NCBI GenBank assembly: GCA_036417435.1
Contig: CM070906.1
Location: 45,149,396 to 45,213,395 of the forward strand
Direction of reading: 5' to 3'
Origin: Inia geoffrensis
Taxonomy: Eukaryota; Chordata; Mammalia; Artiodactyla; Iniidae
Length of the DNA: 64,000 bases
The notes beneath the pieces were generated by a model. The model was given only the letters and a program-made list of their open reading frames with translations, was not told the origin of the DNA and made no database searches. Below, in pieces: positions 38,895-50,965 of the stretch (positions are counted from its first letter, which is position 1; each line of letters starts with the position of its first letter). Made by a program: the position numbers and the translations under genes.

Positions 38895-40393
38895 TGATTG
38901 ATTGTCACTTCTTGGTCAAAATTCAATTTGTTTGAACAGCATTTCTTCATTAAATAAATTTTGATATTGACCTTGAGAGAAGAAAGTCGATAACTGCATA
39001 ATATACCTCCAACCATAGCAACCAAATATTCAGACTTCTGTCAGCTGCACATCATCAGACTAGCATGGATGCCCATGAGATTGGCAGTTTTGCAGGGCTT
39101 GTCTAAAGGGAAAAGGGTTATATAGACTTATGAAAACTCTCAGGAGAAAATGAGAATTAAAAAGGTAAGAGCTGATTCTCAGATGCCCGAGTAGATCTCC
39201 TAATGACTAAAGGAACCACTGTGATTTCCAAAAGAAGGATTTCCACAAATGTCAAGCTTCTACGCCCTCCTCTTCTGCAGTCTGGTTCCCGTAGTTTAGA
39301 AACTAGAGCATTTCTGAATGTGACTTTCTCTGAAATCAGACTTTTAGAGAAATTATTACCCTGTGCCTTCTCAGTTTTACATTCCAATCTAATTTATTAT
39401 CTATTCCACTATTTTCAGAGAGGAACTGAACTTGGATCAAAAAGAATATTTTTCACCCACAAGTTCATCAGAATTAAAAGTCAAGACTTGTCCAAAACAG
39501 TTCCTTTGAACATGATGTTCTTTACTTATTCGGGATTAGCGTAAAAACTACAACTGTCTCCTGGTGATATGAGGTAGTTACTTCCGATCGCTGTTGCTTA
39601 AATTGCAATGACATTTTCTAAAGTTCTAACTCCAAGGACACTAACCTGTGACTGCTGGGTTCTGTCTGAGAAAGCACAATACAGGACATCAATAGAAGTA
39701 AACATATGGGGACCAGTTAATGCAGAGGGTAACACAGCCCCCTTGACACCCTAAGGATATGGGTTTAGAAACAGCTGAGCTCATTACTTCAAGAAGGCTA
39801 AGGTCAGTCCCTGTCTGTTTTCTACCCATTGAAAACCATGCCATCATTCAGCATAACTGACAAGTTACTTCTGCAAGGGGACTGTGCAATAAAATAGAAT
39901 TTTCTCTGCATTTTTTAAAAAACCAAATCCAAACACCCAAGCATTTCTGACAGTTTTGGGTGCTGACTGTATTATAAAGTCTCTGAATTATATTTCAAGC
40001 TTGACTTGGCTTCTTACACTTTTCTACAGCACTCAAAACAATTAAAAATATTTGGCATGTTTCTGGTATTGCATCTGGTGATATGTGAACACTCTCAGAC
40101 ACTTGAACACTGTCTTTTGGGACACTAAAACATGATGATGATACCAAATTTTCTTTTGGTTTGTGGGAACATTTACTGGAACTTGATAAGAAATATGTGT
40201 ATAATATTTGTATGGCACTAAAAGAAAACTGAGATATTGAAAATAATAATATATCTCCAAAACAGTAGATCATAATATAAAATATATATTCAGACTGGAA
40301 AAATCTAGATGTTTAATTTTGGAATACAATGCTCAACCAAGCCAGCTTTCCATAGTGGTAATTGTGAAAATTATATATTTTTCTAAATATAAT
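38895..40393. other. No recognised feature
   Basis: Unassigned sequence. The frames at 39157-39387 (minus) and 39203-39544 (plus) overlap each other and have no domain. Confidence 0.5.
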
Positions 40394-40410
40394 CTCTACA
40401 TTAGTCTTTT

Positions 40411-40618
40411 TTTTTGTTTGTTTTGTTACATTACATGGGCCTCTCACTGCTGTGGCCTCTCCCGTTGCGGAGCACAGGCTCCGGACGCGCAGGCTCAGCG
40501 GCCATGGCTCACGGGCCTAGCCGCTCCGCGGCATGTGGGATCCTCCTGGACCGGGGCACGAACCCGTGTCCCCTGCATCGGCAGGAGGACTCTCAACCAC
40601 TGCGCCACCAGGGAAGCC
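40411..40618 (-). mobile_element. CHR-type SINE, short form
   Basis: Minus-strand head at 40618, CG-rich short-form body, and a T-rich tail at 40411-40425 on the plus strand. A perfect 17-bp target duplication, CTCTACATTAGTCTTTT, occurs at 40394-40410 and 40619-40635. Many CpGs are still intact, suggesting a relatively young copy. Confidence 0.97.
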
Positions 40619-40635
40619 CTCTACATTAGTCTTTT

Positions 40636-41659
40636 GGGAGAGGGTACCCTATACCTGTGTACATAAGATTTAGTGCTTAAATAATATGGTTTGGGTGGAT
40701 TTTCTTTAATGACAATATTTTATTGATAATATTTCATCATTTGACTCATATCCTTATGAAAATTTTTATCATTACTTTCACTAATACTTTCTTTAAAAGC
40801 CTCCCCATACCACCTACCATTTATTTCTTCATGTTCATTTCAACTTGTCCTTATGCTCAAATAGTAAAATACATAGCATGCTCTTAATAAATAACAGCTA
40901 TAAACAGGGCTTCTTGTGGTTTTAAAAACATGACATCTTATCTCAAGGGCTTCTTTTATTCTGTTTTCATTAGAATGGCTTCCTATCTCTTCATATTTCA
41001 AAATCTTTAGCAAAACACATTTGCAAGTACAAATGTATTTGTATTACTGTCTTCCTCCCTCATTTCTTATGCAACTTGAAAAAACAGTAAGGATAAGTAT
41101 GTCACCTTTTATATAATATATTCCCACATTCTGTCATAATTTCTGGTATTTAATAGACAGTCACTAAATGTTTATGGAAAAAATAACGAGATAGATTAAT
41201 GAATTGGCATGGGAAGTTTATAATAAGACAACTCATGAGTATATTTTGATCTTTGTGTAAAATACTGGGCAGGAATGAAGTATTTCTTAACATTTTTCCC
41301 CCAAATTCTATCTAAGGGGATATTTGGGGTCATGAAGTAAATTTACTGGGTAGAGTTGCATGCAGAGATATAAAAAGTTATTAAAGTTTTTGTAAATGGA
41401 AATGGATCCTATACATCAAAAAAATTTAAGTACTATTTGATGGGATTATCACTTACACAAGATACTGGTAGCTGACATGAGCCTGTAGTTAGTTTATTTT
41501 CCAAGGACAAGGTGCTAATTAATATTTGTTAGTGATGATGAAATGCAAATATTTTCTTGGTATTTTCATATAGACATTGATCAAGTGCTTTGGAGAAAAT
41601 TTTTCTCTTCAATATGAAAAATTCAATGCTTTTGTAGCCAATGTAATCTGGTATATCAT
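40636..41659. other. No recognised feature
   Basis: AT-rich unassigned sequence. Confidence 0.5.
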
Positions 41660-42134
41660 TGTGGAAAGCTAAATGATGCCCCCCACCAAAATCCACATCC
41701 TAATGCCTGAAATCTGTGAATATGTTACCTTATATGGCAAAAGGGACTTTGTGGATGTGATTAAACATCTTGAGATGGGAAGAGTATCCTGGATTATCCA
41801 GGTGGGCTCAATGTAATCATAGAGGGCCCTACAAGAGGTAGGCAGGAGATCAGAGAGACAGAAGGTAACATGACATAGAAGCAGAGAGAGATTTGAAAAT
41901 GCTATGCTGCTAGCTTTGAAGATGAAGAAGGGGCCATGAGCCAAGGAAGCTGGTGATCTCTAGAAGCTAGAAAAGGCTAGGAACCTAGGCAAGCTGACAC
42001 CTTGATTTTAATCCAGTGAAACTGATTTAAGCCGTCTGACCTCAGAAATGGTAAGATAATAAATCTGCACTGTTTTAAGCCACTTAACTTGTGGTAATCT
42101 GAGAAACAGTGGCAATAGAGAACAAATTAATACA
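41660..42134 (+). mobile_element. MLT1-type MaLR solo LTR
   Basis: Starts TGTGGAAAGCTAAATGATGC and contains GTGAATATGTTACCTTATAT, TGAGATGGGAAGAGTATCC, GGGGCCATGAGCCAAGGAAG and an AATAAA signal at 42058-42063. It ends TAATACA. ATCAT (41655-41659) and ATCGT (42135-42139) fit a 5-bp target duplication with one change. Confidence 0.9.
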
Positions 42135-42437
42135 ATCGTCATGAGAATTTTAACATACTCTTGGTGAGAATTTTACACTGAATATGTTCCTGTATATGTT
42201 TGTATATCATTCTTCCATTTTCTAGCAGTAAACTTTGTTCAGTATTACATACAATTTTATGAATAGGCTAAAAGTATTTATTCATCCATTCCACAGGTGA
42301 AGTATATCTGGGCTGTTGTCAGGGTTCAGTTATCCCAGCAATAGTTCTGTGAATTATCTTATATGTTGATCCAGATGCACATGTGCAAGGCTGTCCATCT
42401 TTGCCAGAACTAAACTGTCATAATTTCTCTGAAGTTT

Positions 42438-42960
<523 letters not shown>

Positions 42961-43034
42961 AGTGTTTCAAGGCATCTATATTGAAATGGAATGAAATGAC
43001 GCCTTTATAACATTGACTATTTGGATCCTCTTTA

Positions 43035-43385
43035 CTGTACCTAATAAGCTTTTATAATTTTCCAAACAGAACTTGTATATCTTTTGTTAGATTTATTCTT
43101 AGGTCTTTTTATTTTTGACATAAACAGTATACATGTTTTTTCTAACTTTGCTCCTAGCATATAGAAATATAATTGAGTCTGAAACCAGCAAACTAGATAA
43201 ACTTTCTTATAAATTCTAATTTCTTATAAATTCTAATAACTTATTAGCAGTTTATTTATCTATATATACAAGAATACAATCTGTCTTTTTCCCTCTTATT
43301 TCTTATTCTTGCCTTAATAAGGTGGCTAAGAATGGACATGGTGAAAACAAGAAACTTTATCTTGTTCCGATCTGAAAGGGAAAGC
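43035..43385 (-). mobile_element. Ancient L1M ORF2 fragment (antisense)
   Basis: TTGTATATCTTTTGTTAGAT, TTCTTAGGTCTTTTTATTTTT, the CATATAGAAATATAATTGAG block and a final AATGGACATGGTGAAAACAAG-like end match, in order, the reverse complement of L1 ORF2 in the reverse-transcriptase/linker region. A perfect 17-bp tandem duplication lies at 43204-43237. Confidence 0.6.
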
Positions 43386-43554
43386 TTGGAACACTTCAAC
43401 TTACATATGATGGTACTGAAATAGCTTTTGTTTTATTGTGGAATAATCTGAACATAGAACAAACAGGATTTTATGACAGATCTGATATGGCAGTGGGTAA
43501 AAAAATCTAATAAAACATGACTCTTTAGCTTGGTGTAATGTAGTTACTAGCCTA

Positions 43555-43925
43555 GGAAGACTGGACGAAGGTATAAAGTCAAGAGCTCAGTTTAGGGCAT
43601 GCTAAGTTTAAGACATATATTAGAAAGGCAAGTGGACATGTAATCAGTTAGATATATAAGCCTTGGTTATAGAGGAAAAGAACAAGTAAGAAAGAGAAAG
43701 AGGTGAATCATTAAGTTTTTAAAGGCTATTAAAGCCATAAGATAGCTAGAAATACCAAGACATAAAGAGTAGATCAAGAAAAGGTTGGAAGAAGTTTGGC
43801 CTGAAGCACTCCACCATTAATAGTTTGAGGTGAGGAAGAGAAGCAAAAAAATCTGTAAGGAGTGGTTAGAGAGGTGGCAGGAAAACCAAAAGAATGAGCA
43901 AAGTATCCCTGAAACCAAAAGTAGA
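43555..43925. repeat. Unnamed old interspersed repeat fragment
   Basis: AGCTCAGTTTAGGGCATGC, AAGTTTAAGACATATATTAG, GAAGCACTCCACCATTAATA and GTGGCAGGAAAACCAAAAG resemble a common old mammalian repeat recognised by pattern, but I cannot name it reliably. Confidence 0.4.
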
Positions 43926-43959
43926 AAATATTACAGTAAGAAGGAAATTTGCTTAAACT

Positions 43960-44165
43960 CCAATCATTACTATACAAATAATGCTTCAATAAACATCCTT
44001 ACATCTATATCATAGCTCATCCATAATAGCTTTTTTGGACAAAAATCTTATAAATAGAATTTTGAGGAAAAAGCTACATTGATCTAAAACATTGATAGGT
44101 ATTATCATACAACTGCTATCAAAAAAAAGGTATCATACAAATATACATTTCTATCCCTGGTATAA
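43960..44165 (-). mobile_element. Probable ancient L1M fragment (antisense)
   Basis: AATGCTTCAATAAACATCCTT followed by ATAGAATTTTGAGGAAAAAG resembles the antisense ORF2 C-terminal region of old L1. It is very diverged. Confidence 0.4.
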
Positions 44166-46758
44166 CAGAATACACATAGGGAAATACACACCTTCCCTCA
44201 GATGCCTTTCAATAAAAGAGAAACTTTGGGAGGAAATCAAAGACAGAGGCTAAATTAGTTTGCCCATTTACTATCCCTGCTTAGGTTAGCTATCTCTGCT
44301 TTCAAATGAGCCAAAGAACTGCACCATTAAACAGTCAACTACAAAATTCAACTTATGACCAGGGACACAGTTGGCTTTCAATGAGACTTTTAATGGTAAG
44401 CAAAAGAATCATTTTGGAAGCCAGCAGGGAGAGGGTTATTATGATTATCTAAGAGATCAGACATGGTCAAGAGAGCTTCAGATAAATCACATTTACTTTC
44501 AAAGCTATATGTTTCTACTCTTCAGACATCTAATTATCACTCTCACTATTTTTATTTTATCCACATATGACCTATACTCCTAGCAGTTTAATATGTTTAA
44601 AGTCAATTCAGTTGCTCTTTTGCTTATATCTGTGTTAGAAGGAAAGTGAATATCACTATTGTGACTAGAGAGAAAGTATCACTTGCCATTAAAGGTAACT
44701 GCAAGAATAAATATAATCAATACAAGCAATGTTATTAAGTTTCAGGTTGATGGTATTGTCAGCCAAAGGCTTTGAACCTACGGCCCATAAAAAGGAAATT
44801 ACCAAAGGTATATTTGTTTCTACATGGTATACTTATAAAATTGTAAAGGCATGGATTGAAAAGTTAGAGTCTGAATTTTAATTCACCATAGATTGCACGA
44901 TTTATTCAGAGCAGTATCCTAGTCCATTAACCAAAGAAAAATAAGTCTCAACTCTTATTTTTCCATTAGAATTGTAATTGCTTCTGGATATGAATGTTAG
45001 TCCACAGAACTTGAAGCAAGCTTATCGGTGCCTATCTCATGAAACTATAATAACAAAAGTTCTGGTCTAAAATGAGCCCTGGGAGTCAGACATTTAAAAT
45101 CTCTTCCTATTTTTCTAGGAAGGGTTATACTTACACCATGTTATTGTCAAACGCCTCCAGAGAAGGACTTTAAAAATTCATTTTTATATAAATAATTTCA
45201 GAATAATTTTATAGCTGAGAAGGGAGTCCAGAAATCATCCAGTGCTTCACTTTTCAGGTGAAGAAAGCAAATCTGTAGATATGCTGGTGGATGCCCCAGA
45301 GTGGAAGGGGGACACACAGTGTGCTCAGACTGCAAGTCTATTCAGAGCTAGCATTTCCTGGACATAGAACTCTACCTTAAGCATCCTTTTTGTGTATTCT
45401 TTCATTTATCTCAAAGTCTGAAAAAAATCTACTTTGATTTAGTTGCTTTAAAAGGGGATAGGCAGATGATTATATACTTGTATTAATTATGGAGATATTC
45501 ACCCTAGTAAGAAAATTTAAAAGATAAGGACTAGAGCCATGGTAGAACAGAGAGAACAGATGGAGTGACATAGAGCCTACGAAGAACTTCATGAAGATGC
45601 AAATGCTTTCCATTATGATTTTACACACCGAGATGTTTCCTGTCACACCAAATATACTGGCTTATTTCTTCACAAACAGATTTTGTGTGTGTGTTTGTAT
45701 GTGTTAACAGCATAGACAGGCTATGAAGAAAAAGACAATATTCTTAATAATATGAATTATTCTATATAATAAATATGTATAGAGTGCTTATTATGTTCTA
45801 AGCATTCTTTTTAAGTGCTGGGTAGACTGCATTCCATTGATCAAATCAGAAAGGTCAACAGTAAGTCAAGGTTGTCTATTAATTTCACCTTTGGTGGGTC
45901 AAGAAAGAATTGTATAAACCACTATAGTAATTTATAAAGTCAGTAAATGAACTGGTGCAGGCTTGGTTTGCCAATGATGCTTAGAAGACAAAGAACTAAA
46001 TGGGCACAGTAGAGTATGAAAGGACTTTGGTTAAAGTCTCATAACAGTCATATCTTACATACTACATTTTTTTGTTTGTTTTTCCTTAACCTTATGCCAG
46101 TTGAGAAACAGCTTTTACTAGGATGGAGTTGCATCAGCCGTTATGACTTCTGCCTCTAGCTAGTCCCATAAATCTTTCAAATTTCACACGTAGTAAATGC
46201 AGCTAAAACCAAGTAAACAAAACAATGCCCATGAGAATTGTTTGTTTTGTAACTTTAAGCATAAAATGTCTCTTTTGAAGCCTGACCTATTTTTACAAGG
46301 GTAAGAACATGTAGCCTTCACCTTTAATATTGCAAACAATTCTCCACATTCCCCGGCTGGAGAGAATCAGCATTTTAACATTGATGAAGCTTTGTGCTGA
46401 GATGCAATCTCCATCTGATAACTGCTCTGTCGTATTGATACTAGTTGTCGTTTATTTACAGTTGCACTATCTAATCAAAGTAGTTTTGCTTCAGAACACA
46501 AATGTAATAAAAAAAAAACAATCCCCAATTTTTCTCTTACATCTCTATTGCTCTTCAGTTTTCAATTAAAAGTTTATTTGTAGACAATTCTTAAAGTTTT
46601 TAGTAAACTCATTCCTGAGGAAAATAGCATAGAACCTCTCAATTGAAGTTATAAGTAGTACAGAAAACAGACATGATACAAAATACAATTCAATTTACTA
46701 AAAACATTATGAATTGACAACTTCTATATAGATCAGAGTCACACATGAACACCCAATT
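44166..46758. other. Unassigned region, possible conserved non-coding sequence
   Basis: A faint L2-like scrap lies near 45770-45850. The segment 46080-46520 is unique-looking, and its frame 46330-46569 has no domain. Nothing supports an exon. Confidence 0.45.
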
Positions 46759-46796
<38 letters not shown>

Positions 46797-46797
46797 T
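46759..46797. repeat. (TG)n microsatellite
   Basis: About 39 bases of TG with one TA interruption at 46789-46790. Confidence 0.95.
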
Positions 46798-47546
46798 TTT
46801 CATTGCAAACTGCTTAATGTCAGAAACCAAAAGAAAGCTAAGAAACACTAACTCCACACTCTGGTTGAGGTTTATTCTATCAGTGAAAATAATTTGTTAT
46901 TATTCTTATTTATTTATTTATTTTAGGTGGCACTCAATCAGTTAATGGTTGCTTCAGGGAGGATACTGTGATTTCTGTCTTCATGTATATACAATGTATT
47001 AATATATCAACTGCATGAGCATAATGAATATATATATACATTTACAGAAATATATTAATAATGGTTTTCACTGCATGCTACATTATGAAGGCTTTTTCTT
47101 TACATTGTTTATTTGCCAATTTTAAACAATGGAAAGGTTTGACTTATTATCCATATTAAAATATTATATTTTACATGTTTATTGTCTCTTATGATGGAGC
47201 ATAGTTTAACTCATAAAAATGAGCAATTTGTTTCAAAAAAGGAAAGACTAAAGATCCAATTTAACAAGCATTTATAGATTGCCTCAATACTGCTCAAATA
47301 TGGGAGACTTTGTGAAGTGGGAGAATCATAATCTCAGCTGATGTTTCTTTTTTCAAATCAAGGGTAGCCGATATTACATAGTCATTGAACATGGGTTTGA
47401 AGCTTTGCATTTTTTAAATAATTCTGATCACTCTTTCCTTCCAGAAAACACATTTTCTTCTCTTGACATTTCTGTTACCTTATATTTTCCATTTTTCACA
47501 ATTGTGCTTCAGTTCTGTTCATTAAGTGTGGGAGTTTCTTTGTTAC
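46798..47546. other. No recognised feature
   Basis: AT-rich sequence up to the T tract that starts the next L1. Confidence 0.5.
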
Positions 47547-48753
47547 TTTTTTTTTTAACATCTTTATTGGAGTATAATTGCTTTACAATAGTGTGTTAGT
47601 TTCTGCTTTATAACAAACTGAATCAGCTATACATATACATATATCCCCATATACCCTCCCTCTTGTGTCTCCCTCCCACCCTCCCTATACCAGCCCTCTA
47701 GGTGGTCACAAAGCACAGAGCTGATCTCCCTGTGCTATGCAGGTGCTTCCCAGTAGCGATCTACTTTACATTTGGTAGTATATTTAAGTCCATCCACTTT
47801 CTCACTTCATCCCAGCTTATCCTTCCCCCACACTGTGTCCTCAAGTCCATTCTCTACGTCTGCATCTTTATTCCTGTCTTGTCCCTAGGTTCTTCAGAAC
47901 CATTTTTTTTTTTTTTAGATTGCATATATATGTGTTAGCATATGGTATTTGTTTTTCTCTTTCTGACTTACTTCACTCTAGGTCCAACCACCTCACTACA
48001 AATAACTCAGTTTCGTTTCTTTTTATGGCTGAGTAATATTCCATTGCACATATGTGCCACATCTTCTTTATCCATTCATCTGTCGATGGACACGTAAGTT
48101 GCTTCCATGTCCTGGCTATTGTAAATAGAGCTGCAATGAACACTGTGGTACATGACTCTTTTTGAATTATGGGTTTCTCAGGGTATATGCCCAGTAGTGG
48201 GATTGCTGGGTCATAAGGTAGTTCTACTTTCATTTTTTGAGGAACCTCCATACTGTTCTCCATAGTGGCTATATCAATTTACATTCTCACCAACAGTGCA
48301 AGAGGGTTCCCTTTTCTCCACACCCTCTTCAGCATTTATTGTTTGTAGGTTTTTTGATGATGGCCATTCTGACCGGTGTGAGTTGATACCTCATTGTAGT
48401 TTAGATTTGCATTTTTCTATACTGATGTTGAGCATTTTTTCATGTGTCTCTTGGCTACCTGTATGTCTTCTTTTCACAGATGTCTATTTAGATCTTCCAC
48501 CCATTCCATTTTTTGATTGGGGTGTTTGTTGTTTTGATATTGAGCTGTGTGAGCTGTTTGTATATTTTGGAGATTAATCCCTTGTCGGTCTCTTCGTTTG
48601 CAAATATTTTCTCCCATTTGGAGGGTTGTCTTTTTTTTCTTTGTTTATGGTTTCCTTTGTTATGCAAAAGCTTCTAAGTTTAATTAGATACCATTTATTA
48701 ATTTTTGTTTTTATTTTCATTACTCTAGGAGGTAGATAAAAAAGATCTTGATG

Positions 48754-48966
48754 GGGCTTCCCTGGTGGCGCAGTGGTTGAGGGTCCGCCTGCTGATGCAG
48801 GGGACATGGGTTCGTGCCCCAGTCTGGGAGGATCCCGCGTGCTGTGGAGCGGCTGGGCCCGTGGGCCATGGCCGCTGGGCCTGTGCGTCCGGAGCCTGTG
48901 CTCCGCAATGGGAGAGGCCACAACAGTGCGAGGCCCGCGTACCGAGAAAAAAAAAAAAAAAAAAAG
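48754..48966 (+). mobile_element. CHR-type SINE, short form
   Basis: Has A box TGGCGCAGTGG at 48766-48776 and B box GGTTCGTGCCC at 48809-48819, a CG-rich body and an A tail at 48947-48965. A perfect 12-bp duplication, AAGATCTTGATG, occurs at 48742-48753 and 48967-48978. It is inserted in the minus-strand L1. Confidence 0.97.
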
Positions 48967-49057
48967 AAGATCTTGATGCGATTTATATCAGTGTGTTCTG
49001 CCTATGTTTTCCTCTAAGAGTGTTATAATGTCCAGTCTCACATTTAGGTCTTTAACC

Positions 49058-49063
<6 letters not shown>

Positions 49064-49091
<28 letters not shown>

Positions 49092-49280
49092 AGTACGTGG
49101 GCCTGTCACTATTGTGGCCTCTCCCGTTGCGGAGCACAGGCTCCGGACATGCAGGCTCAGCGGCCATGGCTCATGGGCCCAGCCGCTCCGCGGCACGTAG
49201 GATCTTCCCGGACCGGGGCACGAACCCGTGTCCCCTCCATCAGCAGGCAGACTCTCAACCACTGCGCCACCAGGGAAGCC
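49064..49280 (-). mobile_element. CHR-type SINE, short form, long T tail
   Basis: Minus-strand copy with the head at 49280 and about 29 Ts at 49061-49089. The flanks TTTAACCTATTTT (49051-49063) and CTTAATCCATTTT (49281-49293) form a diverged target duplication in L1 sequence. It faces the plus-strand SINE 97 bases away. Confidence 0.95.
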
Positions 49281-50192
49281 CTTAATCCATTTTGAGTTTA
49301 TTTTTGTGTAAGGTGTTAGAGAATGTTCTAATTTCATTCTTTTACATGTAGCTGTCCAGTTTCCACAGCACCATATATTAAAGAGACTGTCTTTCCTCCA
49401 TTGTATACTCTTGCCTCCTTTGCTGTAGATTAATTGGCCATAGGTGCGTGGGTTTATTTCTGTACTTTCTATCCTGTTCCATTGAGCTATATTTCTGTTT
49501 TTGTGCCAGTACCATACTGTTTTGATGACTGTAGCTTTGTAGTATAGTCTGAAGCCAGGGAGCCTGATTCCTTCAGCTCTGTTTTTCTTTCTCAAGATTG
49601 CTTTGGCTATTCAGGGTCTTTTGTGTCTCTATACAAATTTTAAGATTTTTATGTTCTAGTTATTTGAAAAATGCCATTGGTAATTTTATAGCGATTGCAT
49701 TGAATCTGTAGATTGCTTTAGGTAGTATAGTCATTTTGACAATACTGACTCTTACAATCCAAGAACTTAGTATATCTTTCCATCTATTTGTGTTGTCTTT
49801 GATTTCTTTCATCAGTCTCTTATAGTTTTTGGAGTACAGGTCTTTTGTCTCCTTAGGTAGGCATATTTCTAGGTATCTTATTCTTTTTGATGTGATGCTA
49901 AATGGGATTGTTTCTTTAATTTCTCTTTCTGAACTTTCATTATTAGTGTATAGAAATGCAACAGATTTCTGTGTATTAATTTTGTATCCTGCAACTTTAC
50001 CTAATTCATTGATTAGCCCTAGTAGTTTTCTGGTAACATCTTTAGGATTTTCTATGTATAGTATCATGTCATCTGCAAATAATGGAAGTTTTACTTCTTC
50101 ATTTTCAATTCGGATTCCTTTTATTTCTTTTTCTTCTTTGCTTGCCGTGGCTAGGACTTCCAAAACTATTTTGAATAAAAGTGGCCAGAGTG

Positions 50193-50965
50193 AATAGAAG
50201 ACGACATACAGATGGCCAAGATGCAAATGAAAAGATGCTCAACAGCGCTAATTATTAGAGAAATTCAAATCAAAACGACAATGAGATATCACTTCACACC
50301 AGTCAGAAAAAAAAATCATCGAAAAATGTGTAAACAATAAATGCTGGAGAGGGTGTGGAGAAAAGGGAACCCTCACAAACTGTTGATAGAAATGTAAATT
50401 GGTATAGCTACTATGAGAACATTATGGAGGTTCCTTATAAAACTAAAAATAGAGCTACCATATGATCCACCAACTCCATTCTTGGGCACATAGCTGGAGA
50501 AAAACATGATTTGAAAGGATACTTGCACTGCACTGTTCATTGCATCACTGCTTACAACAGTCAAGACATGGAAGCAACCTAAATGTTCATCGACAGAGAA
50601 ATGGATAAAGAAGATGTGGTATATATATCCAATGGAATATTAATCAGCCATTAAAAAGAATGAAATAATGCCATTTGCAGCCATGTGGATGGACCTGGAG
50701 ATTATCATATTAAGTGAAGTAAGTCAGACAGAGAAGACAAATATCATATGATATCACTTATATGCAGAATCTAAAAAAAAGTGATACAAATGAACTTATT
50801 TACAAAACAGAAACAGATTCACAGACTTAGAGAACGAAATTATGGTTATCTGGGGGGAAGCTGGTGGGGGATAGATTGGGAGTTTGGCATTAACATGTAC
50901 ACACTGCTATATTTAAAATAAAATGACTTTCCATGACAAAAATAAAACATCAGTGACTCAATAAA
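50193..50965 (+). mobile_element. Older L1 LINE: ORF2 end and 3' UTR
   Basis: GACATACAGATGGCCAAG, AAAAGATGCTCAACAGC, TGGAGAGGGTGTGGAGAAAA and ATGGATAAAGAAGATGTGG trace the C-terminal ORF2 in sense orientation. A 3' UTR follows with GGGGGATAGATTGGGAG and an AATAAAAC tail. This 3' UTR is of a different subfamily from the adjoining minus-strand L1. The frame is broken. Confidence 0.88.

Larger units (their letters stand above)
47547..50192 (-). mobile_element. Large 5'-truncated L1 LINE with two nested SINEs
   Basis: Starts with a T tract (47547-47556) and a complete antisense 3' UTR. The antisense ORF2 follows from its C-terminus up into the reverse transcriptase domain. The SINEs at 48754-48966 and 49064-49280 are later insertions; L1 sequence proper is about 2.2 kb. 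The 3' UTR type matches the L1 at 22.0-23.7 kb. At 50192 the sequence switches abruptly to a plus-strand L1. The flank at the T tract does not match the flank at the 5' end, so no target duplication is visible. Confidence 0.9.
47985..50192 (-). pseudogene. L1 ORF2 remnant (RT domain to C-terminus), SINE-disrupted
   Basis: The upstream segment (minus-strand frame 50226-49660, 188 codons) contains the RT catalytic FADD motif at residues 50-53 (nucleotides 50079-50068). A middle segment (49595-49282) matches the region after the RT domain and runs into the SINE at 49064-49280. The C-terminal segment is at 48263-47973. The endonuclease domain and the first half of RT are absent. Several stops, as well as the SINEs, break the frame, so no active enzyme can be made. 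The first dozen or so codons of the 188-codon frame come from the neighbouring plus-strand L1 read backwards. Confidence 0.88.

Noticed and set aside
49829..50197. 122-codon plus-strand frame
   Set aside because: Antisense shadow of the L1 reverse transcriptase region.
47547..50965. Single twin-primed (5'-inverted) L1
   Set aside because: Both halves carry complete but different 3' UTRs, so they are two elements.
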